From positions 47,216,812-47,280,811 of the forward strand of contig JBCFYV010002255.1 in the NCBI GenBank assembly GCA_039000515.1: a stretch of DNA of 64,000 nucleotides. The letters are read 5' to 3'. Position numbers and translations under genes: made by a program. The notes under the pieces are model-generated. The model worked only from the letters and a program-made list of their open reading frames with translations, did no database searches and was not told the origin of the DNA. Of the stretch, positions 11,764 to 26,700 are shown in pieces (the stretch's first letter is position 1; the number at the start of each line of letters is the position of its first letter). Origin of the DNA: Timema cristinae (Eukaryota > Arthropoda > Insecta > Phasmatodea > Timematidae).

Positions 11764-14700
11764 CTGGGGACATATTGACAGCATGGATATAATTCACTTT
11801 AGCACCATGTTCCTGGTTAACAATTGTCCTAATACTAGGGAGTCTTGTTGTTGAGAATCAAACACATTTACTCATCTCCCATCAAGTATCACTTGTTTAA
11901 TTAGTGGTTGAAAAACAGGTTCAAGCATTAAGGTTGTCATTTTTAAATTAGATTAAAAAGAAGTTTAACTACTTAGAAATTAGAACCATGGACATTGATG
12001 AGAACCTGGGTAGTTTTGCTGAGTAAATACCCTCTCTATTGTTGTGTCTGTAAGTTATTCTTCTATATTAGAGATTGACTAAAAAAACCTTTACAGTTTA
12101 ATACAAACAACATCAAACAAAAACAAAACAATTTCTAACTATGCCAAATTTACATTCTTAAAAAAAGAGGTTTTTAAACAATAAACATTAATGTGTCCAA
12201 GATATTGTGTTAATACCGCCTAGAATAGACACTCGTCGGCTCTCAGAAAGTCCAGTTAAATCTAAATTCATTGGGCACCAAACCTCTATCTACAGCCTAT
12301 TATTGCAAATACACATGTCCACACTAACCCTTCCATTTCTTCTAAGTATATTTTCTGTGTGCTTCATTCAAAGCACATGCCACATTTTAACAACCCAGCA
12401 CATACCACATATGTTTCAATCACACACATGCTGGATATGCTTCAAAAAAAAGCTAGAAACATCAATGGGAAAAAACAGTATGGAGTTGAAACAAATGACT
12501 TGGAGGGTAGTTCGAAGAATCAATCAAATAAAATGGTTGAAAACGTTTTACATTCCTTATGCTGTTTAATCAAATGTGATTTTTTTAAAAGAACTTCATA
12601 AAAATATGAATTAAGTAACACAAGAATCTATACTGAGGCCGTGATGTTTTAGAGTTTACAATAGAAATAAATAAAGTCTGTTAAACCCAAATCAGTTCAG
12701 ATATTCTCAATAGTGAAAAACAAACTTTTAAAAATTGCAATATTTTATAGAAATGTATATTTTGACTCACAATACAAATATATTGGTGCATCATCAAAAA
12801 CACATGGATTTAAAACAGGGGAAAGTGCACATTAAGGGAAAAATTTAAATAAAAATGAAAAAACACATGGTAAATTTTTAAGGAGAAAAATAAATTTGTG
12901 ACACAATTTTTTTTTTTTTAATTTTTGATATTTAACGTACACTTTCTGAACCGACTGATTATATCAGCACACGAGAATTTCTATGAGTGAGAGCGAAAGA
13001 TTTTACCAATTTTGCCGTGAAAGGTATTTTCACATACCACAATTGACATGGGACAGACAGCGTTCCGTCCCCTCAGAAGGAAGTTGTGCTATATATTTTA
13101 ACGCTCAAGAAAAATCAGTTGACCTCGGCTGGGTTTGAACCCCTGAGGCAAGTTACCGAGGTTGACTGTTGCATAAAGAACACGAGTGTTGAGAAGAATG
13201 AAAGAAGCGTATCACCAGTATTGAGGAGTTACCTAGTATTCAAGGCAACTTTGTACTGTAGTAGGATATCATATTACGATTAAACCCATGTATCAGTTGT
13301 CATTTTACGCAGACTGTACCAGGAACTTCCTCTTACTGATCTTGTCCCTGAGTTCGGCTTGAACTTTTAGCAATATAAGGTATTTATTGTATCAGACACT
13401 TAGTTTGATTGTTAAGATTGACAAAATTTGGGGTGTGGGGGGCGCATGTTTGTAAGTTGAATTATTTTACAGTATTTTGTCATAGAAATAAAAATACTTT
13501 ACTAAAAATACCTGCATCAATGATCACACAGGTGACGACGTGAACCACATCTGGTTTAGTTAACCACCGGTGGGTGAGAACTGTGTGGTTTTCCTTATGC
13601 AAATGCAGGAGCATATTCTCAAATGTCTTCCTTCTTTATTTCTACCACATTATTACAAATTTGTGAATGTAGCAAGATGTGAAGTTTAGTTTAGTGGACT
13701 ACGTACAAATTATGGTGGAAGCGTTTCAAATTGGGCCAAAGTTTATCACGTTGCGTCATCTTAATGAAAATAGTATTTATATTGTTTTTGTGTTAAATAT
13801 CTGAGAGAATATAAAATACAAGGATGTAGGCATGCATACTAACTAGTCGATAGCCCGTGGCTTTTGTATTATCTGTAGCGTATTGAGTCAATGAAGGTTT
13901 CCTTTTATTTGTAACTAAAAAAACCACACCCTTAGGAGTTGGATTTTGAAAAATCCTCAAAATTGTCTGACCTTCCTGCTAAGTTTCACTTTTCCAGCTC
14001 AAGCAGTTTGGAAGCTATGGAAAAACCACCCCTTTTCGCCTCCTCCCTACACCCTCAATCTCTTTAACGGTTGAATTTGAGAAAATCCCCAAAAATGTCT
14101 TGCCCATTATCTAAATAGAACCTCCCTGCCTAGTTTCATCTTGACAGCTCAAGATTTGGAAGATATGTAAAAACAATCTCTTCCATGCTCCACCCCCTTA
14201 GGAATAGAATTTTGAAAACCCCAAAAAGTCTGGGAACATTGCCTAAAATGAGCCACCTTCATCTTCCAGTACAAGCGGTTTGGTAGATGATCCCACCCTC
14301 GTTTCACCCCCTTGAGAGTTGAATATCATATAGCCCCTCTTATTGGATGTTAAGATTTCAGCTCCAGGAGTTTGGGCGATACAGTAATGAGCAAGGGTTG
14401 TCATAATTATAATATAGATACAAACATTTGTAATTAATTAACTATAGCAGTGAGGTTTTATATATATGGTCAATAATATGAATGCACGTTTATTATATTA
14501 AGTACAGAGTTCCTAAAGTATTTGTAAAAAAATTCTCCCTGACTTTTCCCTGACCAATTTCTCATAAAATTTCTACTATAACTTTACGTACTATACATGT
14601 GAAAATATTAATTTAAATACATTTATTTGGACCTCCTCCTCCCCTACAGCCGACCTTGCCTCAGCTCTCATGGAAGAATAAGAAAGCAGACGTCTTGCCA

Positions 14701-17700
14701 ATCAGTTCAGGGAAAATGATGGAAAAATAATTAAATATGTCTAACCCTATCAAAAAGTTGTAACAAACTTTATTAACTTTGGTATCATGTGCAGAAATAC
14801 GTATTAAATAACAGGCCACTAAGAACATACTAAAAAGTTTGGTATCATTACAGTCTTATTTTACCTAAACTGTACATATTCTGAACTGAATAGCTCACAA
14901 CAGGAGGAACTGTGTCTGCTTTCATATTATTCATGTCTCAAGTCAATTTTCTTTTTATTAAAACTATCAAAAATCATACAATAAGATACTATGTTATATT
15001 TAATAAAGTGAAGCTTGCTTCTTCTTCAGTTCTTGTAACTCCACTTCTATTGCTTCTCGTTTCTCTTCAGTTGCCACCATTAATTTTTTTTCTTTTTCCT
15101 TCTAAATCTTTAACTTGTATATCTAATTTCCTCTTTCTGCCTTCTTCTTGTCTTCTTCACTTCTTTCCTGCTTCTTCATCTCCAAATATTCATGATAGCG
15201 TTTCCGAGCACCTCTCAGCGTAATCCAACATCTTTTTGCTAATGAGTATGTTTTTAATCCCTCCTGCTTCTTGTATCTCATCATGAATGTGACGCTGTGC
15301 AGTGACTGTTTTTTCATGCATATTTTCTACCAGTAAAGATTTATTGACTGAAAAACCACCTTCAACAGTTGCATTCCCATGCGACAAGACAAGGCAAATC
15401 TTTATTACTTCCCAAAGATGTTTGTAGTTTTCATTTCCTATTAGAAAGCTACCACTAAACTAAGCTAACACTAATCTGATCACAAGGACGAAATATTTCT
15501 TGAAGCTGAGATTTTTTGAGGTTGCAAAAATGCAAGTATTTTTTCTTGGCATTTTCCGTCAGAACATTATTTATGATGTTAGCATGATTGAGATCCCCCA
15601 AAAGAAAAGAAAATCTCTTCTGGCCCAGTTGAGGTGAATGTTGAATAACACAAGGATCCAATGAAGACAAACCTCTCACAGCTTTCTGTTTTAAGGGACT
15701 TGTTTCTTGTAGTTTTGCAATCATGGTGGTCAACATACTGCGGCACTCATGTATACATTCTAATTTTGTCTTTCTGTTACTGTGATTGCAGTTTCTCCTG
15801 ACAAACGTTTTGTTGCAAATCCTACATCAATATTTTTGCTAAGGATCAAATTTTCTGATTTTTTTGTGTCAATAGACAGTAACTTTGGACCCGTGCACTT
15901 CATCAGATCAGGTTTCACGCAACGATTCATAAGGTATCTTAGAAATCTCTACAGTTTCAAAAAGGTATGGAACTGTTGCAGGAAAGGCTGACATTCATCT
16001 GCAATTGTCTTGCAGAAAGCTAGTTTACACTTTAGGAATGGATCACAGGCTTCTCTTTTCAGTGTCTCTACAGGTTTAGTTTTAGGAAGTTTTGCTTCTT
16101 TGAGAAACTTAACAACATGGTCCCAAATTTGTAATGCCCTTTGAAAGCACTTGCATTCTCTAACCACCACACACCACAGAACTTCAATGGAAAGTTGTAC
16201 ACCCTGTCAACTGGGTGAACAATGCTCGACGAGCTGGAGAGTCAGTGAACAGGTAGTACATGTACGTAATAAGCTACTTATATCCCAATCAACAGACTCA
16301 CTCCTGTTCTCAAGGAACCATGAACACATGAAGTCCACATGTTCCCAGATTTAGCAAACTACATACTTCATTGTCTGTGACAGATTTGATGTGTTCCTGA
16401 AGAAGTGTTTACATACTTTAAATTGACATTTGGGCCATCCATTGACACTTGTATAAACTTAGAGAGTGGAAGAGGAGAAATACCATCCAGAAAATGCTTC
16501 AGTAATTCTTCAGCGATGCTCCTATCGAAAAACACACTGTTTAAGTAACGACTGATGACTTTATGATTTTCCTTGTCCCAGAATCTTATTACAATGTCCA
16601 TTTGTCCTCTTAGAATAACTTTATTCAACACTTCATCAAAACAAATTACAAAGTTGTTACATGATTTTAGGTGGTCCAGTAAATTGTTATGAAAGAATGG
16701 AGCCAAGGGTAAAGGCATTGGCAATGGAACACTCGGGAAATGTCAACTGAAAAATTGTACTTAAATTATTGCACGAATTGAAAGACATTTTTTTGTAAGC
16801 AACTTGTATAGTCCAAATTACTTCCGCATTAGTTATATCATCTTTTATAACAAAAGTGTTATGGTTTCTTCGAGGCACTACACTAATTTCACTTTTGGCA
16901 ACAGCTTCCTTCTGCAGCTTTACAATTTCCGATGAAACAGAAAAACTCTTCGAGTAACCAGCCGAATTACCACAAGGTAGAATGACTTTGTATGCCAGAG
17001 ATTCTGTTGAAACAGGGGAGCTCGATGAACCTGAATCACTTGACTTTTTTGAGAAAAAGTGAATAGAGAGCGTTGATTTGTCAAAGTTTCAAGAGTTTTG
17101 ATATGAGATGGTCCTTTTTCATCGGAAGCTAATGCTTGCTTTCCCATATTACTTAGGTTTATAATTTTTTTGCACACTTTACAAAATGCCTGCAACTTGT
17201 TACTTTCAACGCCACTGATCCAGTATGAAAATTCAGGAAAATGCTCTGGGCTTAGCCAGAGCTGGTTAAAAACTGTTTTTTTTTTGTTAGACATTGCTGG
17301 TGTAGCCGAATCAGTCCTAATTCACTGTATCCAACGAAAACGATGCCAAACCTTGAACAAGAATCAAAACAATGGATCACTAAAGTTAAAAGAATTGTCA
17401 TGTGCATGCCAGGAGATTTCTGCGTTCACCTTCTGAAATAAAATGCTACCAAAACTTGTGTTAAAGCAAGTTTGAGCATGATAAGAGCCCTCAGATTTCT
17501 TGATTGGGGCAGTGGATTATGACGCAGTAAACACGAAAAATATTTTCGTTGTTTTTTCCTAAGTGTGACATGAATTGTCATTTCCCTGACTATTATTTTT
17601 CCCCTGGCAGTAAAGGGCTTGCCTCCGGACCCAATGTTAGTGGGTTCAAATCCAGCCAAGGTTGACGAATTTTTCTTGAGCAATAAAAATTTGTGGCACA

Positions 17701-20700
17701 ATTTCCTTCAAAAGGGAGGTAAATCTGTCTGTCCCAAGTCGATTGTGGCATGGTAAAGAACCCTGAAAGGTATGTAAAAATACTTTTATTACCAACATTG
17801 GTATGCCCTTTCATACTTGCTCATAAAAATTTTTGTGTGCTGATATTATTCAGTCAGTTTATAAAGTGAATGATAATAGCTCAAATAAATAATCTAGTAT
17901 TCACAGTATTTACTGAGATTATAAAGGCTGGAGGATTTGTTGTGCTGACCACATGCCACCCTCTATCCACAAATATTGGCACTACCACCCCCCAACCCCT
18001 ACTCATAGGCTGAAGCCATGAAGTTATTTTTGTGAACCGAATATACTAAAAGTAATGAGTAATTAATACATCGATTATTTTTAATGTTCTCTATCAGTTG
18101 TAATTTTGCTGTTGAGCACGTTGGCACTTTGTTAACAATATCTGAACTTGTCTAGCAGTTGGCCCTCTCATGTGAGCCACTTGGCTGTTCATCCCGTCCT
18201 GTTATATCTGAACTTGTCTAGCAGTTGGCCCTCTCATGTGACCCACTTGGCTGTTCATCACGTCCTGTTATATCTGAACTTGTCTAGCAGTTGGCCCTCT
18301 CATGTGAGCCACTTGGCTGTTCATCACGTCCTGTTATATCTCAACTTGTCTAGCAGTTGGCCCTCTCATGTGAGCCACTTGGCTGTTCATCACGTCCTGT
18401 TATATCTGAACTTGTCTAGCAGTTGGCCCTCTCATGTGAGCCACTTGTCTGTTCATCACGTCCTGTTATATCTGAACTTGTCTAGCAGTTGGCCCTCTCA
18501 TGTGACCCACTTGGCTGTTCATCACGTCCTGTTATATCTCAACTTGTCTAGCAGTTGGCCCTCTCATGTGAGCCACTTGGCTGTTCATCACGTCCTGTTA
18601 TGGCTGAACTTGTCTAGCAGTTGGCCCTCTCATGTGAGCCACTTGGCTGTTCATCACGTCCTGTTATACCTGAACTTGTCTAGCAGTTGGCCCTCTCATT
18701 TGACCCACTTGTCTGTTCATCCTGTCCTGTTATATCTCAACTTGTCTAGCAGTTGGCCCTCTCATGTGAGCCACTTGGCTGTTCATCACGTCCTGTTATA
18801 TCTGAACTTGTCTAGCAGTTGGCCCTCTCATGTGAGCCACTTGTCTGTTCATCACGTCCTGTTATATCTGAACTTGTCTAGCAGTTGGCCCTCTCATGTG
18901 AGCCACTTGTCTGTTCATCACGTCCTGTTATAGCTGAACTTGTCTAGCAGTTGGCCCTCTCATGTGAGCCACTTGTCTGTTCATCACGTCCTGTTATATC
19001 TGAACTTGTCTAGCAGTTGGCCCTCTCATGTGAGCCACTTGGCTGTTCATCACGTCCTGTTATATCTGAACTTGTCTAGCAGTTGGCCCTCTCATGTGAG
19101 CCACTTGTCTGTTCATCACGTCCTGTTATATCTGAACTTGTCTAGCAGTTGGCCCTCTCATGTGAGCCACTTGGCTGTTCATCACGTCCTGTTATATCTG
19201 AACTTGTCTAGCAGTTGGCCCTCTCATGTGAGCCACTTGGCTGTTCATCACGTCCTGTTATATCTCAACTTGTCTAGCAGTTGGCCCTCTCATGTGACCC
19301 ACTTGGCTGTTCATCACGTCCTGTTATACCTGAACTTGTCTAGCAGTTGGCCCTCTCATGTGAGCCACTTGGCTGTTCATCACGTCCTGTTATATCTCAA
19401 CTTGTCTAGCAGTTGGCCCTCTCATGTGACCCACTTGGCTGTTCATCACGTCCTGTTATACCTGAACTTGTCTAGCAGTTGGCCCTCTCATGTGAGCCAC
19501 TTGGCTGTTCATCACGTCCTGTTATATCTCAACTTGTCTAGCAGTTGGCCCTCTCATGTGACCCACTTGGCTGTTCATCACGTCCTGTTATACCTGAACT
19601 TGTCTAGCAGTTGGCCCTCTCATGTGAGCCACTTGGCTGTTCATCACGTCCTGTTATATCTCAACTTGTCTAGCAGTTGGCCCTCTCATGTGAGCCACTT
19701 GGCTGTTCATCACGTCCTACTCCCTGTTGTGGCAACAGTCAACTTTCATCACTAGAAGCAATAGGCGCCTATGGGTTTTAAGTGAAAGATCAACAATCCG
19801 TAAGACAAATTAAGAGGACTCTGGTATGAAAAAGTTAAGGTCAAATGTGCTCTAACAGCATCTTGAAAAAAGTACAGTTAAAATCTATACATCCACAAGA
19901 AACTTAAAAATATAATGGTGATTTTATCAATCATATTTTTTTTAATAATCCAGTTTCAAACATTTTGTTCCTTCAACTTTTATTATTTACAAAAGAATTA
20001 GGAAACAAAACTAAGTTTATATACCTTGCAGCTATGACAAATTTAAGGTAAATATTTAGTTTCATACAACATTACAGGCAATCAAGTATTCAATTTAATT
20101 GCAGTCACTAACAATGTTTATTAAAAAAACTTGACAAGAGGAAGATGTTTTTACAAAATTTATATTTTAGTAAGAAAAGTGCAAAATGAGGGTAAAGCAC
20201 AGTTTGGGGAAATTAGCTTGGAAAAAGTTCAAATATTTAGGGTCATGGTTCAATGAAGTAAATAAAATAAAAGAAGCCATAAGTGAACGCTTAATAGCTG
20301 AATAGCTGGGTCCAAGTGTTAACACAGCCTGAAAAATATATTCACCAATATATGCGCATAGAAGAGTACTTTACGTTCCCAAAACATAGACCTCGACAAA
20401 GAAAGAAAGGGAGAGGCTCAGAATATTTTAAATAAAGTTGGGGGGCCGCGAGAGAGAAGAAAAAATGATGAATTGTATGCTATTATGTGAGAACCCAATA
20501 TTGTTCGGAGGGATGAATGGGTGGGACATGTCGCTATGATTGTGCAGGAGATCTGATGGTGGGGCGAGCGGAGGAAAGATATAAAGGAGCCGGCAGTTGA
20601 AGATAACACATGGTAGGAGTTGGCACATGATCTTAAGGGTCCCTGATCGCCAAATGAATGATTGTTTCGTTAAGACATGCAAATAACACATTAAAAACAA

Positions 20701-23700
20701 GAGACTGGCAAGTGAGGAGTGTTAAATCTGGGTCAGGCTTTTTCCAACATTTCTACCCTACAGAGTACATGCAAATAAAAACAACACATTTAATATAAAT
20801 TACTTGATAAATTACTCCTGGACACGGGAATCGAACCTGTGATTACATCCATTTACACCTTGAATTTTCTCTGTTAGGTTAAAAGCTATCAAGACATGCA
20901 AATTATGAGAATAAAACATGATGTTTTAATGTTACCTTCTATATTGCCGGGAGCATGATTCAAGGAGAAAAACAAAATAAAAAACAAGTTAGAAAACATT
21001 GATAAAAACCAAACTATTTCAATTGAATAGTAAATAAAGGTTCATTGAACCTTGGGTCCAAACAAATAATTTGAAAATGGCTTTGCACCCCCATTTTGAC
21101 GAGCATAGGGGTGGGTTATGATTAAAATAAACATTTCATTTAGATGTCTGTTTTATAATTTGATTGGATGTTTGATAAAAGATGTTAACAACCTTTTTAC
21201 ATTGCACAGTGGCCAGAGCAGACCAAACATCTCCAAGGTAGAGTCCAGTTAGACACTTAAAGAGTAGAAATTCAGAAAGAAAGTGCATTATGATTACATA
21301 TCCTGTATGTTAAAATGGTCCTATTGTGTATATCAACAGCACTGTTTTTCTTACAGGTATCAGATATTTGTGTGAAAATAATTAAAGTGCATTTTGTAAT
21401 ACAAGACCTATGGGTTTTCAAAATGTCATATTCATATCTCACAACAAGAGCTGCTTGCTATAAAAGTAAATGTTGTGTGATTTCAGACAATTTGTGAAAA
21501 TCAAGTTATAGTGTGTATTTAACCTCGTAGTTATAATAGTATGAGTATGCACTGATAAAATGTGATGCAAGCTTTCTATCCATCAAACAAAATTGCAATT
21601 TCATTTTATCTATATTGAAAGATTAGTGATAAATCAAATGACAAGTAATAACTTTATCGCCTGCTTTGGTGGCTGTATGTTCTAAACCATGGTTCCCAAC
21701 CTTTTGTGGCCCATCTCCCCTTTCTGAGGTTGACTAACACCTATCGCCCCCTTTTCATTTTCATTGTATGCCTAATTTTAATTTGAAGTAAGGTGTAAGT
21801 AATAAAGCAGTTTTATTATTATAAACAATTTTACTACCATATATAAAAACAACCAAACCAGTTTTATCCGGTCACTTTTGAATAAAATAGAAAAAAAAAT
21901 TACATTTTTTACATATTTTTTTAAGAACAAAGAAGTGAAATAATTAACTAAGATCATTGACGTACATTTAAAAAATAGGAGTACATGTTTTCATTTTTAA
22001 ATTGGAATCTGGAAAAATTAAGAAAGTTGATAGTTAAAATTTGAAAAAATAAATGAAAGTTTGAACATTTTATTGTTTTATTTTACCTTTTCAATGCCTG
22101 CCTTGTGCTTGGTGGATTTCAGTTAAAGCTTGAATATCCGGCTTTATGTTCGTCAAGTTCAGGCGCAAGTCTCCTTTGAGGCAAATGTCCAACTTATTTC
22201 TTTGTTTTGTGAGGAGCTGGACAACAGAACTAAATTCTTTTTCAACTAAATATGTTGACGGGAACGAGATGAGAAGTGGTTCAGTTTTTCCCCAAGTTGT
22301 GGATAAGTATCCATAATCTTCACCCAGTCTAACTCTAACCGCTCTCCTTGAAAATGATTTTCGCCTCACAGTCATACTTCAGATCTAGAAACTCTGTCTG
22401 CAAAGAGTTATCAAGCTTATCCACAGCTTCAAACGAGAATGGATCTAGAATCCAATCAGGAATTTGTAACTTGGTCAAATCTTCAAATCTTAATTCCATG
22501 TCAGTTTTTAACTGTTCAAGGTGATCAGTAAAAATTAGGATTTTGTCTTCTGGGAGTTCAGGAGTACCGTTAGCTGACACTGAACACTTTTAAGGGTCGG
22601 AAACTGAATCAGCTCTTTACGGACAATATTTACCTTGTGAATATCAAACTTGGCGATGAATGATGAAATAATTCCTTTGGCCTTGATAAGGTTCATCTTG
22701 TTTCCTTGAAGCCTTATATTGACTTCGTTCATTTTTTCAAAAATATCTGTAAGGTACGCAAGTTCCAGCTTGCGTTGCTTCAAATTCTCACTTAAAACAG
22801 GATCAGACGTGTCGAGAAACTCAGTAACCGTGTCAAATAATTCGAAGAAACGGCGCAAACAGTTTCCTTAGGAAAGCCACCTCACGGCCGTATGAGAAGC
22901 AAGCGTTCGAATTCCTCATCATTTTCATCGCAAAGTTGTCGGAATAGACGGTCATTGAGGGAATTAGCTTTAATCTTGTTGACACCAGTAATGACCAATT
23001 TTAGGGTTTCATGCAGGACACCACTCAATTTTTTCACAGCTAAGTGTTGACGATGAATGACACAGTGAATAGTGTGACCTCTGGCACTTCTTTCTTAAGG
23101 TGGGCTAGAAACCCAGCATGACGACCTGACATGGCAGGAGCACCGTCTGTTGCGCAAGTGCTCACGTTTGTTAGGGGAATCTCTTTTTTCTCAAAATAAT
23201 CTTGTACCACTTTAAAAATCGACGATCCCTTCGTATCAGTGATCAAAGTTCTAGCAAACAACATTTCCTCGGTAATTTCCTTTTGTTCATTGATACCTCA
23301 CATAAGCTAATAAAATTGCTTTGTTATCAATCACAGTTGATTCATCAATCTGCAATCCAAATTTACTTTTTTTCAACAAATTGGTGGGTTTGGTTCAACG
23401 TCCGTGGCCATTTCGTCAATTCGCCTGGAAACAGTATTGTTGCTCAAAGGAACCAATTGACTTATCTTATTACTAGGGCCCTCGCCTAGCATGATTTAAA
23501 CAATTTTTTTGGTAGCCGGTAAAACAAGAGTTTCGCCAATTGTGTGAGGTTTACCACATTTAGCGATCAATAAAGACACCTCGTAAGAAGCAAGAAGACC
23601 TTTGTCAAGATCGGTTGCTCGTTTTTTAAATAATTCACTCACATTAGGCCGTTTAACAGCTTTAGCTTTGAGGTATTGAAAATAACAAGTTCTTTACTCA

Positions 23701-26700
23701 CTTTATCACTGTGTACTCTTGATAAATGATCTTTCATTTGCGAAGGCTTCATGGCTTCATTACTAGTAAATGTTTTATCGCACAAAAGACAATGTGGAAA
23801 CTGCACATTTTGCGGTGACGTGATAAAACCGAATTTTAAATACTCAGCTGAGTATTGACGACACTTCTTCTCTTTTGAATCCATTGTGCATGAACTTCTA
23901 CACTTCAAAACAAACGCACAAAAAGAAAAGACACGCACAAAAACTGATGGTGAGGACACAAGGCTAGTGAAGACTGAAGACGAATGTAGGTCAATGGCAA
24001 GTGTGTTGTGTTGGCAGGAGGGGGAGGGGGTTGAGTCACCAGTCGGCCGCGCTGAACAACAACAGGTGGGGGACTGTGAAGAGGGGTGAGTGCAGTGAAC
24101 TCGCCGGATGAGAATAGCCAGTGACTCGTGCTACCCGGCAACTTCTACTGTACAGTACTATTTTAATTTTTTCCCCTTTGAATACTCATCACCCCAAATC
24201 GCCCTCCACTTATTTATTGCCCCCCTGATAACCCAAATCGCTCACTTGGGGGCGATCGCCCCCAGGTTGGGAACCACTGTTCTAAACTCTAAGGCGTCAC
24301 TCTTGCAAAAACTGTCATATAAAGGAAGATTGGGGTTCAAATCCTGGTTGTGTGTACTGAAGGTTTTCCACTCTTACTCTACACAAATGTGGTTACACTT
24401 CCTCCTCTCAAACCCTAAGGCATAATTAGTACACATGCAAATGTCCCGAAACTTCATACCTGCATCAGTGATCATGCAGTTGAGACAGTTTGGTTTCCCG
24501 GTGTTTGAACCCTGGCTGGATGTACACATAGTTTTTCCTAAGCTATTTGGGTTCCCTCCACACAAATATCGCTACAGTTTGTCTTATTTTTACATTAGCT
24601 CAAAAGAGATAAGTTGAAAGATCCCCACAGAGCTTCTCCGCCTTACCTGAGAGTTACACTATGATAAATGTTTGTTTTTGAGCCACACACCTATAACTAT
24701 TATAAAGTTCATCTTAGGAGCGGAGGTAACTGACAGTTAGCAGGACATTTTAAATATCATTTTCTTAGTAATATCGTACTAACAAAATAAAGAGTTAATG
24801 CACACTTTTAATAATACTTCCCTAAAGATTACTATTATATTTGACTTTTTTTAAACCTATTGGAAAGCCAAAAAATATTAAAACATTTTTTTTTGTTTCG
24901 CTATTGTAGTAACAAGAGATATTATAGTGCATGATACATTAAAAAGTATTATAGTTACACTTGTATCTCCTGGCCACCAAAATAAATACATATTTTGTTT
25001 TAACTTAAAGAGTTACATTTTCATTCTGTAAATACATGTGCATGAACAAACAAAGCTGAATACAATTTATATGATGTCATCAACCACCTTATTTTGGCTG
25101 GTTTGCCATCTTAATTTATGAAGAAACGACGATCTCGTTTGTGAAGCATTTGTAAGTGAACCACGGACACCGCTTCCACAAAAATAAGAATCCAAATGGT
25201 AGTTTTCATGAGTTAGTGTTCAAATAATGTAAAAATGCTTAAAAGAAAGAAATAATTAAAAACAAAATGTGTGTTGTGAAAGTTTTGACTGAAGCTTGCT
25301 ATTTGCCACCACCACCACTCCTGCTATAGATGGAGTGTAGACTTGTAAAAGGTAAAGTGTTCTGAAGGTAATAATTTGAAGAAAAGAAAAAAACGGGTAT
25401 ATATGTTTTCAAAATCATTTTAGATATAAATGTGGGAATATTCAAACACATAAGACTCCACATAGGCATACTCGCGCAGTCTATTTAAGGAATATTACCA
25501 AGTTTGAAATCTTTGTTGTATTTGTAAAATACTGTATACTGTATTATAAAAAGTTTTAATTATAATGATGATGGCATTTTAGATAACATGATTAAATTTC
25601 TCAGTTGAATTATATAATTACACTAAAATCAATCCACCCAATAAAGATAACATTTAAATGTAGAGAAATGATAATGTAACTGGCTGTAGGGCCCACTAGA
25701 TAATATATAAACTACCCAACAAAAACATAAATGCATATTTTGTATGACCATTCATTATATTGGGCAGTGATAATGTTATAATTAAGAAGCAATTTGCCCT
25801 TAGCTTAGTAATTGTCTAAATAAATACATCATTTAGGGATAAGTGAGTAGACATTTTCCACTTGGAGTAAAGTTTGAATTTCATTTGGATGAAAATATAG
25901 GGATTTTTTTTAGTACGAGTAGTAGGCCTATAGAGAAATTTCATGCTATAAATATTACAAGTTGAATTTTAGTAATATAAGCATAGAGTTTTCAAAATGA
26001 TTTTTTTTAAATTATAATCACCGGGGCCAGATTGCATTTTTTGTTTGTTTTTTTAATCAGAGGAAATGCTCAATTGGACATAGACTCTGTTCATGATCCC
26101 CTGGTTGAAGAAATGTAAATTTTATAGGTCATTTTTGCCATCTTAGATCTTTGGGTAATTTTTCTTGCATTTTTTGTTTAATAAGTCATTTTTAAGCTTT
26201 TTTTTAAAAGAAAATTTAAAATTGTTTGAAAATGACTTAAAAAAGTGTATATATATGAATCATATGTGCTTTGATAAAACATGGATATTCAAACATCAGA
26301 TATTTTACCACATGCTTGTCAACTGAAGAAGATAATATACGAGTCTAAAGGAACTTTGTGCCCCCCTTTACCTGCACGCTTATAAAATCCACATTCCTGG
26401 TGTGACCTTCACTACACCTGAGTTGGAGAGGGTTGCAGGGGGAGGGGAGAGTTCAAATTAACTTTGTACCGTCTTTACATTCTTGGTGAGTCACTCACAA
26501 GACCATGTCAGGAAAGGGCTGTAGGGGGATGGGGAGCTATCTTTTTTTAAATGCTTCAAACCAAACCATCTAAAGCGAGTCATTTGAGGCCAATTATTAC
26601 TGAATTCGGAGAGGATATTTTTTCTACAGAGAGTGAAATACTTTTCTGTAAAATATGTGAAGTGAAAGTGGCTGGCATCAGATAGAAGATTTAACCATTC

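Noticed and set aside
12207..12601. Overlapping frames of 120 and 80 codons
   Set aside because: No recognisable domain, overlapping frames of similar quality, and a location in a Rab8 intron make them chance frames.
18148..19755. Two long in-frame reading frames with 22-residue repeats
   Set aside because: They are created by a 66-bp minisatellite whose period is a multiple of three. No ATG start, a stop at 18931, and no signal or domain outside the repeat.
23886..24141. Frames on both strands near the hAT right end
   Set aside because: They overlap the hAT 5' region in antisense or are low-complexity; the transposase start at 23884 explains the area.
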